From the NCBI GenBank assembly GCA_002327315.1, contig DCVI01000049.1, forward strand, positions 1 through 13,937: a stretch of DNA of 13,937 nucleotides. The letters run 5' to 3'. Under the pieces are notes generated by a model. The model did no database searches and had not been told where the DNA came from. It was given only the letters and a program-made list of their open reading frames with translations. Both the position numbers and the translations under genes were made by a program. Origin of the DNA: Syntrophaceae bacterium UBA2192 (GTDB taxonomy: Bacteria > Desulfobacterota > Syntrophia > Syntrophales > UBA2192). Shown piece by piece: positions 6,311 through 12,762 of the stretch (its first letter is position 1; every line of letters begins with the position of its first letter).

Positions 6311-7504
6311 ATGAATGCAGAAAGCAAAAGCAGGCAGGTGGTAACGGCGAATTGCGGGGTGGAGGGCTTGAGCCACCTCAAAACCTTTTACTCCATCCCC
6401 CACTTCCGGATCGGCGGGACCTACGACCTTGACGATCCGTCGTCCTGGGAATCCGGCGGCACAGGCGGCATGACCCTCGAGTCTCTCGGGGAGGGTCCTC
6501 TGCGCACGGCCTGCATCGCCGTCGGCACGCCTCACCGGGATGCAGAGGGATACATCGACAACGCCGTCCTCTTCAGCCCCTTTTACTCCGGCGATGCGGG
6601 CCTCATGTACTTCTACTGGTACCGAAGCCAGGGGGGAAACGACTTCTGCGGCGGCCCCGTCGTGGGCCCCGGGGAGCTGATCGACACGGAGCGCTATTAT
6701 GTCATTTTCCTCGATGCCCTCGGCCTCTGGGGCGCCGGAAAGCCGAGCGAAAGGCTCGGCCTCAGGTTTCCGCAATACAGCATCCTGGACTGCGTCCAGG
6801 CCAACTACCGGCTGCTTCGGGACCACTTGAAGGTGAGCCGCGTGAGGCTTGCCACGGGGGCCTCAATGGGGGCCATCCAGAGCTATCTCTGGGCCCTGCT
6901 GCACCCGGGGTTTGTCGAGGCCATCATGCCCATGGGAGGCGTCACGGAGACAGACGCCAATTTACGCTGGCTCTTCCGGCTCATGTCGGCGGCCATCGAA
7001 AGCGATCCCGCATGGAGAGAGACGGGGGGCGATTACTACCACCGGCCGAAGGAGCGGCACCCACACCAGGGCGTCATGTTCGGCTGGTCCATCCTGTTCC
7101 ACTCGGCCATGAGCTTCGACCATCGCATCCAGATGGGGTGGGACGAGGTCCAGAAGGAGGTCTTTGCCTGGGAGCCCCATGGGAAGGAGGGGATGCTCCT
7201 CGTTCCCTACGGCCGCAATTACGACGCCGTCGACCTGTTGTACCGCAATCGGGCGGGAGAAACCCTGAACGTGACGGGGGAGCTCCACCGCATCCGGGCG
7301 AGAACCCTCATCCTGCACGTGGCCAACGATCACTGGGTCCGGCTGCACATGGCCCGCATGGCCCACGAGCGGATCCCCGGCTCGAGGCTGTGCACCTTCG
7401 AGCACCCGTTGGGGCACTACGCCCTCTTCCGGGCGCCGAATGTTTTCCGTGATACGATCCAAACGTTTCTCGAAGGCTCCTCGCCGAATGCAACAGGGGA
7501 ATAA
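6311..7504 (+). CDS. Alpha/beta-hydrolase fold protein, MetX (homoserine O-acetyltransferase)-like
   Basis: At 397 aa the length and layout match the MetX-like branch of alpha/beta hydrolases. The nucleophile elbow GASMGA has Ser185. Asp340 lies in HVANDHWV and His369 in PLGHYALF, giving a Ser-Asp-His triad in canonical order. An FCGGPVVGPGELIDTERYYVI-like lead (about 112-132) matches the MetX oxyanion region. True MetX has a GGSMGG elbow; the differences, and the absence of methionine or cysteine genes nearby, argue for another acyl transfer or ester/amide hydrolysis. The start at 6311 has AAGGA only 2 nt upstream, an unusually short spacing, but no better start precedes the conserved N terminus. 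It sits between a deacetylase gene and a glycerate kinase gene (2-nt gap), so it is probably part of the same catabolic operon. Substrate unknown. Confidence 0.82.
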   Translation: MNAESKSRQVVTANCGVEGLSHLKTFYSIPHFRIGGTYDLDDPSSWESGGTGGMTLESLGEGPLRTACIAVGTPHRDAEGYIDNAVLFSPFYSGDAGLMYFYWYRSQGGNDFCGGPVVGPGELIDTERYYVIFLDALGLWGAGKPSERLGLRFPQYSILDCVQANYRLLRDHLKVSRVRLATGASMGAIQSYLWALLHPGFVEAIMPMGGVTETDANLRWLFRLMSAAIESDPAWRETGGDYYHRPKERHPHQGVMFGWSILFHSAMSFDHRIQMGWDEVQKEVFAWEPHGKEGMLLVPYGRNYDAVDLLYRNRAGETLNVTGELHRIRARTLILHVANDHWVRLHMARMAHERIPGSRLCTFEHPLGHYALFRAPNVFRDTIQTFLEGSSPNATGE

Positions 7505-7506
7505 CC

Positions 7507-8811
7507 ATGAACCACGATGTTGACGCGATCTTTAAAGCAGCCCTCGACGCCGTCGATCCCTACGCAGCAGTGAAAAACCACATCGACCGGGTCCGCACGA
7601 TCTGCCGGGAGGAGGGCTTGACAAAAATCTACGTGGTCGGTCTCGGCAAGGCGGCCTATACCATGACCCGCGCGCTCGTTGACGCGATGCGGGATCGTAT
7701 CGCGGGAGGTGTTGTCGTCACGAAGTACGGTCACGCCCCGGACGGTCCCCTTTCGGAAAACATCGCGATTTACGAAGCGGGGCACCCCGTGCCCGACGAA
7801 AACGGCGTGACGGGAGCCGGCAGGGCTGTCGAGCTGCTCGGAGGGGCGGATCGCGAAACGCTTGTGGTCTGCCTGATCTCTGGGGGCGGTTCGGCGCTTT
7901 TCGTGGCGCCGGCGGAAGGTCTTTCCCTCGATGACAAGCAGGTGATGACCCGCATCCTCCTCAAGGGCGGCGCCGATATCGTCGAGCTCAACACGGTGCG
8001 AAAGCACCTCTCGCGCGTTAAAGCCGGAAGGCTTGCCGAAGCGGCCTCGCCCGCAAGGGTGCTATCCCTCATCCTTTCCGATGTCATCGGGGATCCGCTC
8101 GATTTCATTGCTTCGGGTCCCACATCGCCCGACACAACAACCTGGGCCGATGCACTCGCCATTGTCACCCGCTATGACACGGCGGGAGAAATGCCTCAGA
8201 AAATCCTGCAGCTTCTCCGGGATGGCGTTGGGGGGAAGATTCCGGACACCCCGAAAAAAGGCGACCCCCTGTTCGATCGTGTGGAGAACATCATCATCGG
8301 CAGCAACCGCATCGCGACGGAGGCCGCCAGAAAGAAAGCCCAGAGACTGGGTTACGAACCCGTTGTGCTCACGACAGAGCTGCACGGCGAGGCGCGCGAC
8401 GCCGCGCAATGGGTCTACCGCCAGGTCCTGGAGTCGCAGTCCTGCCTGGCCTCCGGCCGCAAAAGGATCTGCCTCATCGCCGGGGGCGAAACGACGGTGA
8501 CCGTTCGGGGGAAGGGTCTCGGCGGGCGGAATACGGAAATGGCCCTTGCCTTCGCCATGGCCATCGAGGGCACCTCGGGGATTACGTTTCTCTCGGCAGG
8601 CACCGACGGAACGGACGGCCCCACCGATGCCGCCGGCGCCTTCGCCGACGGTGAGACGATCCCGAAAGCCAGGGCCCTCGGTCTCGATGCGCAGTCCTTT
8701 CTCGACAACAACGATTCCTACCACTTCTTCGAAAAGACGGGCGGGCTTTTCAAGACGGGGGCCACAGGCACCAACGTGATGGACCTGCAGATCATCCTCA
8801 TCGAACCCTGA
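7507..8811 (+). CDS. gckA: Glycerate 2-kinase, class II (GckA/TtuD type, MOFRL domain)
   Basis: The 434-aa protein is full length for the DUF4147-MOFRL family, which phosphorylates D-glycerate with ATP to 2-phosphoglycerate and so feeds lower glycolysis. Visible motifs are GLGKAA near residues 45-50 with the catalytic Lys, AGHPVPDENG near 91-100, SGGGSALF near 125-132, NTVRKHLSRVKAGRLA near 162-177 and SDVIGDPLDFIASGPT near 191-206. The MOFRL part has AGGETTVTVRGKGLGGRN near 324-341 and SAGTDGTDGPTDAAGAF near 362-378. It starts 2 nt after the upstream stop, so it shares a transcript with the symporter-deacetylase-hydrolase genes. It is the natural sink for glycerate made by the GarR-like enzyme (623) or the D-2-hydroxyacid dehydrogenase (12763). 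I regard this as the most certain functional call in the cluster. Confidence 0.95.
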   Translation: MNHDVDAIFKAALDAVDPYAAVKNHIDRVRTICREEGLTKIYVVGLGKAAYTMTRALVDAMRDRIAGGVVVTKYGHAPDGPLSENIAIYEAGHPVPDENGVTGAGRAVELLGGADRETLVVCLISGGGSALFVAPAEGLSLDDKQVMTRILLKGGADIVELNTVRKHLSRVKAGRLAEAASPARVLSLILSDVIGDPLDFIASGPTSPDTTTWADALAIVTRYDTAGEMPQKILQLLRDGVGGKIPDTPKKGDPLFDRVENIIIGSNRIATEAARKKAQRLGYEPVVLTTELHGEARDAAQWVYRQVLESQSCLASGRKRICLIAGGETTVTVRGKGLGGRNTEMALAFAMAIEGTSGITFLSAGTDGTDGPTDAAGAFADGETIPKARALGLDAQSFLDNNDSYHFFEKTGGLFKTGATGTNVMDLQIILIEP

Positions 8812-8818
8812 CGGGTTC
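8803..8818 (+). terminator. Short hairpin spanning the glycerate kinase stop codon
   Basis: GAACCC and GGGTTC form a perfect 6-bp stem around a TGAC loop that contains the stop codon. No T-run follows, so an intrinsic terminator is doubtful. It could slow or protect the transcript end. Confidence 0.25.
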
Positions 8819-8838
8819 TCCGGGTCTCGGGTCTCGGG
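8813..8838 (+). repeat. Heptamer repeat GGGTCTC
   Basis: GGGTCTC occurs twice in direct succession (8822-8835). It is preceded by the longer variant GGGTTCTCC and followed by GGG. It lies just after the glycerate kinase gene. Confidence 0.5.
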
Positions 8839-8875
8839 AATGAAAATATAAAAAATCTTCAATTCCTCCAGCCCC

Positions 8876-8896
8876 TGTACCCGATACCCTATACCC
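8876..8896 (+). repeat. Heptamer repeat NNTACCC
   Basis: Three adjoining heptamers TGTACCC, GATACCC and TATACCC differ only in their first two bases. They lie 37 nt beyond the GGGTCTC repeat and 13 nt before the -35 box of the GntR promoter. Confidence 0.5.
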
Positions 8897-8909
8897 TCTC
8901 TTTTTCTTC

Positions 8910-8938
8910 TTGACAAAAAGACGCGGAAACGATTTAGT
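8910..8938 (+). promoter_or_regulatory. Sigma70-like promoter of the GntR-transketolase operon
   Basis: A consensus TTGACA (8910-8915) and TTTAGT (8933-8938, four of six consensus bases) are separated by 17 nt. Transcription would begin near 8945, about 48 nt before the regulator ATG. The surrounding DNA is markedly AT-rich against the high-GC background. TACAAT at 8949-8954 is a second possible -10 but lacks a -35 partner. Confidence 0.65.
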
Positions 8939-8943
8939 GTTTT

Positions 8944-8953
8944 TTGCATACAA
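8944..8953. promoter_or_regulatory. Putative GntR autoregulatory operator
   Basis: TTGCATACAA is an imperfect palindrome (8 of 10 bases self-complementary), one base from TTGTATACAA. It is located at the predicted transcription start of the GntR gene. FCD-type regulators commonly bind TNGT...ACNA palindromes over their own promoters. The site is inferred, not demonstrated. Confidence 0.4.
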
Positions 8954-8992
8954 TATTCAATCTTCGAACCCCTGACCCGCGGAGAAGAAGCC

Positions 8993-9730
8993 ATGAGAAA
9001 GCTGGGGACTCGCCACGAGAATCTGGATCGAAAGGTCTACCGCGAGCTCAAGTCGATGATCGTCGACCGCAAGCTGAAACCGGGCGACAAGATCCTGCAG
9101 GAAAAAATCTCCCAGGAGTTCGGCGTGAGCCGCACACCCCTCATGTGCGCCCTGAAGAAGCTCGAGCAGGAAAAGCTCGTCCAGGCCATCCCTCGCAGGG
9201 GATTCTACGTTCGGCGCTTCACGAAGGAAGAGGTCCTCGAGGCCTTCGAACTGCGCGAGATCCTGGAGGGACTTGCGGCCAGGCGCGCGGCGATGATCGT
9301 CACGGCGGTCCAGGCCGACAGGCTCCGGGCCTTCTTCCGGGACGCCGATGTCTCCGACAACGGCCAGAGCATCAAACGCTATTCCGATGAGGACCGGCGC
9401 TTCCATAACTTCCTCATTGAGTTGGGCGGCTTCGACCTGCTCAACGACATCCTGGAAAACTACAACATCATCGCCGTGAGCTACCGCATCGACGTCATGG
9501 AGGGCCTCGTGAGACACCCGCGGGAAACCCTGCCCGAGCACCGGTTGCTTATCGAGGCGATTGCATCCGGCAAGCCTGACCTGGCGGAAAAACTGGCCCG
9601 GCAGCACTTCGCCCGGTCACGGCAGCAACTCCTGCAGGAAATGGAGCAGGAAAAAGCAAGACAGATCGGAAGGCCGGCAGCCGGAAAACCGCGGACGTTC
9701 AAGGCGCCTCAACAGGAGCAGGGCCAATGA
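8993..9730 (+). CDS. GntR-family transcriptional regulator, FadR/FCD subfamily
   Basis: The 245-aa protein has an N-terminal winged helix-turn-helix (about residues 10-75: VYRELKSMIVDRKLKPGDKI, then QEFGVSRTPL and RRGFYV). An FCD ligand-binding domain follows (about 80-215). FCD metal/ligand positions appear as Asp134 and His138 (DEDRRFHNF), His183 (PEHRLLIEAI) and His205. These regulators usually sense sugar acids or other carboxylates. The recognition helix has SRTPLMCAL where most relatives have SRTPVREAL, so the usual Arg-Glu pair is Met-Cys. GGAG lies 8 nt before ATG 8993. The C-terminal 30 or so residues are a charged, low-complexity tail. It heads the operon with the transketolase halves (22-nt gap) and probably controls it and itself through the site at 8944-8953. 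Confidence 0.92.
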   Translation: MRKLGTRHENLDRKVYRELKSMIVDRKLKPGDKILQEKISQEFGVSRTPLMCALKKLEQEKLVQAIPRRGFYVRRFTKEEVLEAFELREILEGLAARRAAMIVTAVQADRLRAFFRDADVSDNGQSIKRYSDEDRRFHNFLIELGGFDLLNDILENYNIIAVSYRIDVMEGLVRHPRETLPEHRLLIEAIASGKPDLAEKLARQHFARSRQQLLQEMEQEKARQIGRPAAGKPRTFKAPQQEQGQ

Positions 9731-9752
9731 ATGAAAGAAACGGAGAGGGATC

Positions 9753-10613
9753 TTGACAGCAACGGCACGAACCAATCGGACACTCACCCTGGGGGAACGG
9801 GCGGCCTTCCTCACCGAGAAGGCAAAGGAAGTCCGCTCCCGCATCCTTTCCATGATCTTCAAGGCCAAGTCGGGGCACCCGGGAGGGGCCCTCTCGGCGG
9901 CCGACATCGTAACGGCCCTCTACTTCGACATCCTGCGCGTTGACCCGGCAAACCCTCGCTGGCCCGATCGGGACCGCTTCCTTCTCTCGAAGGGCCACGC
10001 CTGTCCCGTCCTTTACACCTGCCTTGCCATGAGGGGCTACTTCGGGCTGGAGCACCTGGACACACTGCGGCAGTTCGAGAGTATCCTCCAGGGCCACCCC
10101 ATCCGGAAAACTCCGGGGATCGATATGACGACGGGCTCGCTGGGCCACGGGTTGAGCATCGGACTCGGGATGGCCCTCGACGGAAAGCTCCGCGGAAAAG
10201 ACTACGACGTCTACGTGATGCTGGGCGACGGAGAGATCAACGAGGGTCACGTCTGGGAGGCTGCCATGGCGGCGGCGAAATACAAAGCGGACAACCTCAT
10301 CGCGATTGTCGACCGCAACCGCCTGCAGATGGACGGCTGCTGCGACGACATCATGCCCATGGGCGACATCGCGGCAAAGTTCAAGGCCTTCGGCTGGAAG
10401 ACCTTCGAGATCGACGGCCATGACATGGCACAGATTCTCCGGACGATCGGGAAGGCACGCAGGGTCCGCGGCAGGCCCGCCTGCATCGTCGCCGACACGG
10501 TGAAGGGCAAGGGGGTGAGCTACATGGAGGATCGATTCGAATGGCACGGCAAGTGCCCCGACGCGGATCAGCTCACCTGCGCGATGAAAGAGATCTGGGG
10601 GGAGGATTCATGA
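9753..10613 (+). CDS. Transketolase, N-terminal (TPP-binding) subunit
   Basis: The 286-aa protein contains only the pyrophosphate-binding half of transketolase. SGHPGGALSAADI is at about residues 40-52, LSKGHACPVLY at 78-88 and TGSLGHGLSIGLGMA at 127-141. The TPP-Mg motif GDGEINEGHVWEA at 158-170 is completed by Asn189 in VDRNRLQ. It must pair with the next gene's product to be active, moving a two-carbon ketol unit between sugars. The start is a TTG at 9753, preceded by GGAGAGGGA; no ATG or GTG lies in frame before the conserved region. An ATG at 9731 is in another frame. The CysCys after MDG (196-197) is unusual at a position near the active site. The 3' end overlaps the C-terminal subunit gene by 4 nt. 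It is probably a specialised paralogue, given the catabolic neighbourhood. Confidence 0.93.
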   Translation: MTATARTNRTLTLGERAAFLTEKAKEVRSRILSMIFKAKSGHPGGALSAADIVTALYFDILRVDPANPRWPDRDRFLLSKGHACPVLYTCLAMRGYFGLEHLDTLRQFESILQGHPIRKTPGIDMTTGSLGHGLSIGLGMALDGKLRGKDYDVYVMLGDGEINEGHVWEAAMAAAKYKADNLIAIVDRNRLQMDGCCDDIMPMGDIAAKFKAFGWKTFEIDGHDMAQILRTIGKARRVRGRPACIVADTVKGKGVSYMEDRFEWHGKCPDADQLTCAMKEIWGEDS

Positions 10614-11566
10614 GACCGCATGCCATGACACCCGCAACGGTACCCACCCGGAGGGCTTTCTCCGAACGGATGGCGGAGTACGGCGCCATCGACGGCGACT
10701 TTGTTGTCTTCGAGGCCGACATCGGCTATTCCACCTTCTCGCATCTGTTCGGCGACAAGTACCCCGAACGCTATTTCAACATGGGCATCGCCGAGGGCAA
10801 CATGGTGAGCGCCGCCGCCGGCATGGCCGCCGATGGCCGCACCGCCGTGGCGTCGAGCTACGGCGTATTCATCACCATGCGGGCCCTGGAGTCGGTGCGG
10901 ACCTTCGTCTGCTACCCGGATCTGAACGTCAAGTTCCTTTCGTCGCACGGCGGCTTCACACCGGCCATCGACGGTGTGACCCACCAGGCCACGGAGGACA
11001 TCGCCAACATGACGACGCTGCCCAACATGAAGGTCCTTGTGCCCGCCGACACCTGGGCATCCAGGAAGCTCTTCGACGTGGCCATAGAGACACCGGGACC
11101 CGTTTTCGTTCGCCTCATGCGCGATCCCATCCTCGACCTCTACGAGCCGGGCGATCCCTTCCGCATGGGAGGGAGCCATGTCGTCATCGAGGGGACCGAC
11201 GTGACGATCGTCAGCTACGGCGACATCGTTTTCGAGGCCATCGGGGCAGCCGGGATTCTCGCAAAAAACGGCATCCGCGCCGAGGTCATCGATATGTATT
11301 CGGTCAAGCCCTTCGACCGGGAGGGTCTGCTCAAGTCCCTCGACAAGACCGGGGCGCTTGTCGTCGCCGAGAATCACCAGAGGCGAAACGGCCTGGGATA
11401 CGAACTCTCCAACTTCTGCCTCAAGAACAAGGTGGTGCCCTTCGAAAATCTGGGTCTCGAGGACACCTTTGCCGAGAGCGGAAGCTACGGGAAGCTCCTC
11501 GAGAAGTACGGGCTCTCGAGAGCGCGCATCGCCGAGGCGGCAAAGCGGATCCTCGGGAGGGTCTAG
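10610..11566 (+). CDS. Transketolase, C-terminal (pyrimidine-binding and C) subunit
   Basis: The 318-aa protein completes the split transketolase. The pyrimidine domain contains FEADIGYSTF near 34-43, NMGIAEGNMVSAAAGMA near 57-73 with Glu62 as the TPP-activating glutamate, SSHGGFTPAIDG near 111-122 and THQATEDIA near 124-132. The C-terminal domain has IEGTDVTIVSYG near 193-204 and VVAENHQRRNGLG near 251-263. Most relatives have AEQNM; here it is AEGNM, so Gln is replaced by Gly beside the catalytic Glu. I chose ATG 10610 because GGGGGGAGG ends about 5 nt upstream and ATGA overlaps the stop of the N subunit (10610-10613). The frame extends further 5' but only as antisense-like sequence. Coupled translation would give equal subunit amounts. 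The TIM-barrel gene follows after 1 nt. Confidence 0.93.
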   Translation: MRPHAMTPATVPTRRAFSERMAEYGAIDGDFVVFEADIGYSTFSHLFGDKYPERYFNMGIAEGNMVSAAAGMAADGRTAVASSYGVFITMRALESVRTFVCYPDLNVKFLSSHGGFTPAIDGVTHQATEDIANMTTLPNMKVLVPADTWASRKLFDVAIETPGPVFVRLMRDPILDLYEPGDPFRMGGSHVVIEGTDVTIVSYGDIVFEAIGAAGILAKNGIRAEVIDMYSVKPFDREGLLKSLDKTGALVVAENHQRRNGLGYELSNFCLKNKVVPFENLGLEDTFAESGSYGKLLEKYGLSRARIAEAAKRILGRV

Positions 11567-11567
11567 C

Positions 11568-12533
11568 ATGGTCAAAATGGGGATCATCACCGGTTTTCTC
11601 GGGCAGACAAAAGACCGGTTCCACCTCTACAACGAGCCGAAGAGCGTCGAGGAGAAGTTCGCCCTGATGTCCAAAATCAGGGGCTACGACGGCGTCGAGA
11701 TCGTCTACCCCTACGAGCTGAACGACGCGGCCTTCACGCGGGCCATGCTGAAGAAGTACAGGCTGAAGGTTGCGGCGGTGAACGTGAACGTCAAGGCGGA
11801 GCCGGAGTTTCTCAACGGCGGCCTCACCTCGACGAAGAAGACGGTCCGTGACAAAGCGGTGCGCTTTATCAAGGAGTCGAAGGACTTTGCCGCGGCCATC
11901 GGCGCCGACAAGGTGACCTGCTGTCCCCTGGGCGACGGCTTCGAGTTTTCTTTCCAGTGCGACTACCGGAAGATGTGGATGTACCTGGTCGATGCCTTCG
12001 GCGAGTGCGGGTCCTACCGCGAGGAGATTCCCCTGTTTATCGAGTACAAGCCGAGCGAGACGCGGGGGAAATGCTTCATCGACTCGGCGGCCAAGACGCT
12101 CTGCCTTCTCCACGAGATCGGGCTCTCGACCATGGGCGTCACCATCGATTTCGGCCACTCCGTCTACGGTGGCGAGCAGCCCGCCGAGGCGGTGGCGCTC
12201 ATCGCAGGAAGCCCCTACAAGCTCTACATTCACATCACCGACAACGACGGGAAATGGGACTGGGACTATTTCTGCGGCACGAAGCATTTCCTGGAATACG
12301 CGGAGTTTCTCTACTACCTGAAAAAATTCGGCTACAACGATTACCTGACCTCCGACACCTCGCCGACGCGCTGGGACATCCGGGGGACCTTCGAGGCCAA
12401 CAGCCGGATCACGAACCGAATCTGGGCGATGCTCGACAAAATCGACGACAGGGCGTTCTCGAGGCTCATGGCGGGGGCTGACTACCTGAAGACGTGGAAA
12501 TTCATCGAGAAGGAGATCCTCGGCCTGAAGTAG
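11568..12533 (+). CDS. Sugar isomerase/epimerase-type TIM-barrel protein (xylose-isomerase-like / AP endonuclease 2 family)
   Basis: The 321-aa protein has the alternating strands of a xylose-isomerase-like TIM barrel: YDGVEIVYPYEL near 40-51, LKVAAVNVNV near 66-75 and GADKVTCCPLGDG near 112-124. Candidate metal ligands lie at strand ends: Glu159 (PLFIEYKPSE), Asp194 (GVTIDFGHS), His222 (YIHITDND) and Asp263 (LTSDTSPTR). The E-D-H-D set resembles L-rhamnose isomerase more than the E-D-H-E of many epimerases; this comparison is from memory of the family. It is longer than hydroxypyruvate isomerase (about 258 aa). ATG 11568 follows GGGAGGG at 7 nt, 1 nt after the transketolase stop, so it is in that operon. 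I infer that it makes the ketose that the transketolase cleaves, or that it decarboxylates or isomerises an oxidised sugar. The substrate is unknown. Confidence 0.85.
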   Translation: MVKMGIITGFLGQTKDRFHLYNEPKSVEEKFALMSKIRGYDGVEIVYPYELNDAAFTRAMLKKYRLKVAAVNVNVKAEPEFLNGGLTSTKKTVRDKAVRFIKESKDFAAAIGADKVTCCPLGDGFEFSFQCDYRKMWMYLVDAFGECGSYREEIPLFIEYKPSETRGKCFIDSAAKTLCLLHEIGLSTMGVTIDFGHSVYGGEQPAEAVALIAGSPYKLYIHITDNDGKWDWDYFCGTKHFLEYAEFLYYLKKFGYNDYLTSDTSPTRWDIRGTFEANSRITNRIWAMLDKIDDRAFSRLMAGADYLKTWKFIEKEILGLK

Positions 12534-12591
12534 CGTGTCGACGATGTCCGTTCGACCGGGAAGGGATGAAAGGCATCGCCGGTAGATCGCG

Positions 12592-12684
12592 AAGTTAGGA
12601 AGTGATGAAGAGCAGAAGAGCGGCGTGGATGGAAGATTCGGTATTGTTATTTCCGCGCTTCTTCACTTCCGCTCTTCCTAACCT
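12592..12684. repeat. Octamer-word inverted element, copy 2
   Basis: The left arm (12592-12623) is AAGTTAGG, AAGTGATG, AAGAGCAG, AAGAGCGG. After a 29-nt AT-richer spacer, the right arm (12653-12684) read on the minus strand is AGGTTAGG, AAGAGCGG, AAGTGAAG, AAGCGCGG. The arms pair imperfectly. AAGAGCAG, AAGAGCGG, AAGTGAAG and AAGTTAGG all recur in copy 1 at 3641-3741 but in a different order and arm. The element occupies the middle of the 229-nt gap between the TIM-barrel gene and the D-2-hydroxyacid dehydrogenase gene. I see no convincing promoter in the rest of that gap. Confidence 0.75.
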
Positions 12685-12762
12685 CACTAACAACCCGACA
12701 GAAGACGAACAAAGAGTATACGGAGGCTCCGCTGACCGGCACCTCGTGGAAGGAGGGAGAAA

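Noticed and set aside
9731..9943. ATG start at 9731 as the beginning of the transketolase N subunit
   Set aside because: That ATG is in a different frame from the transketolase motifs. The TTG at 9753, with GGAGAGGGA before it, is in frame.
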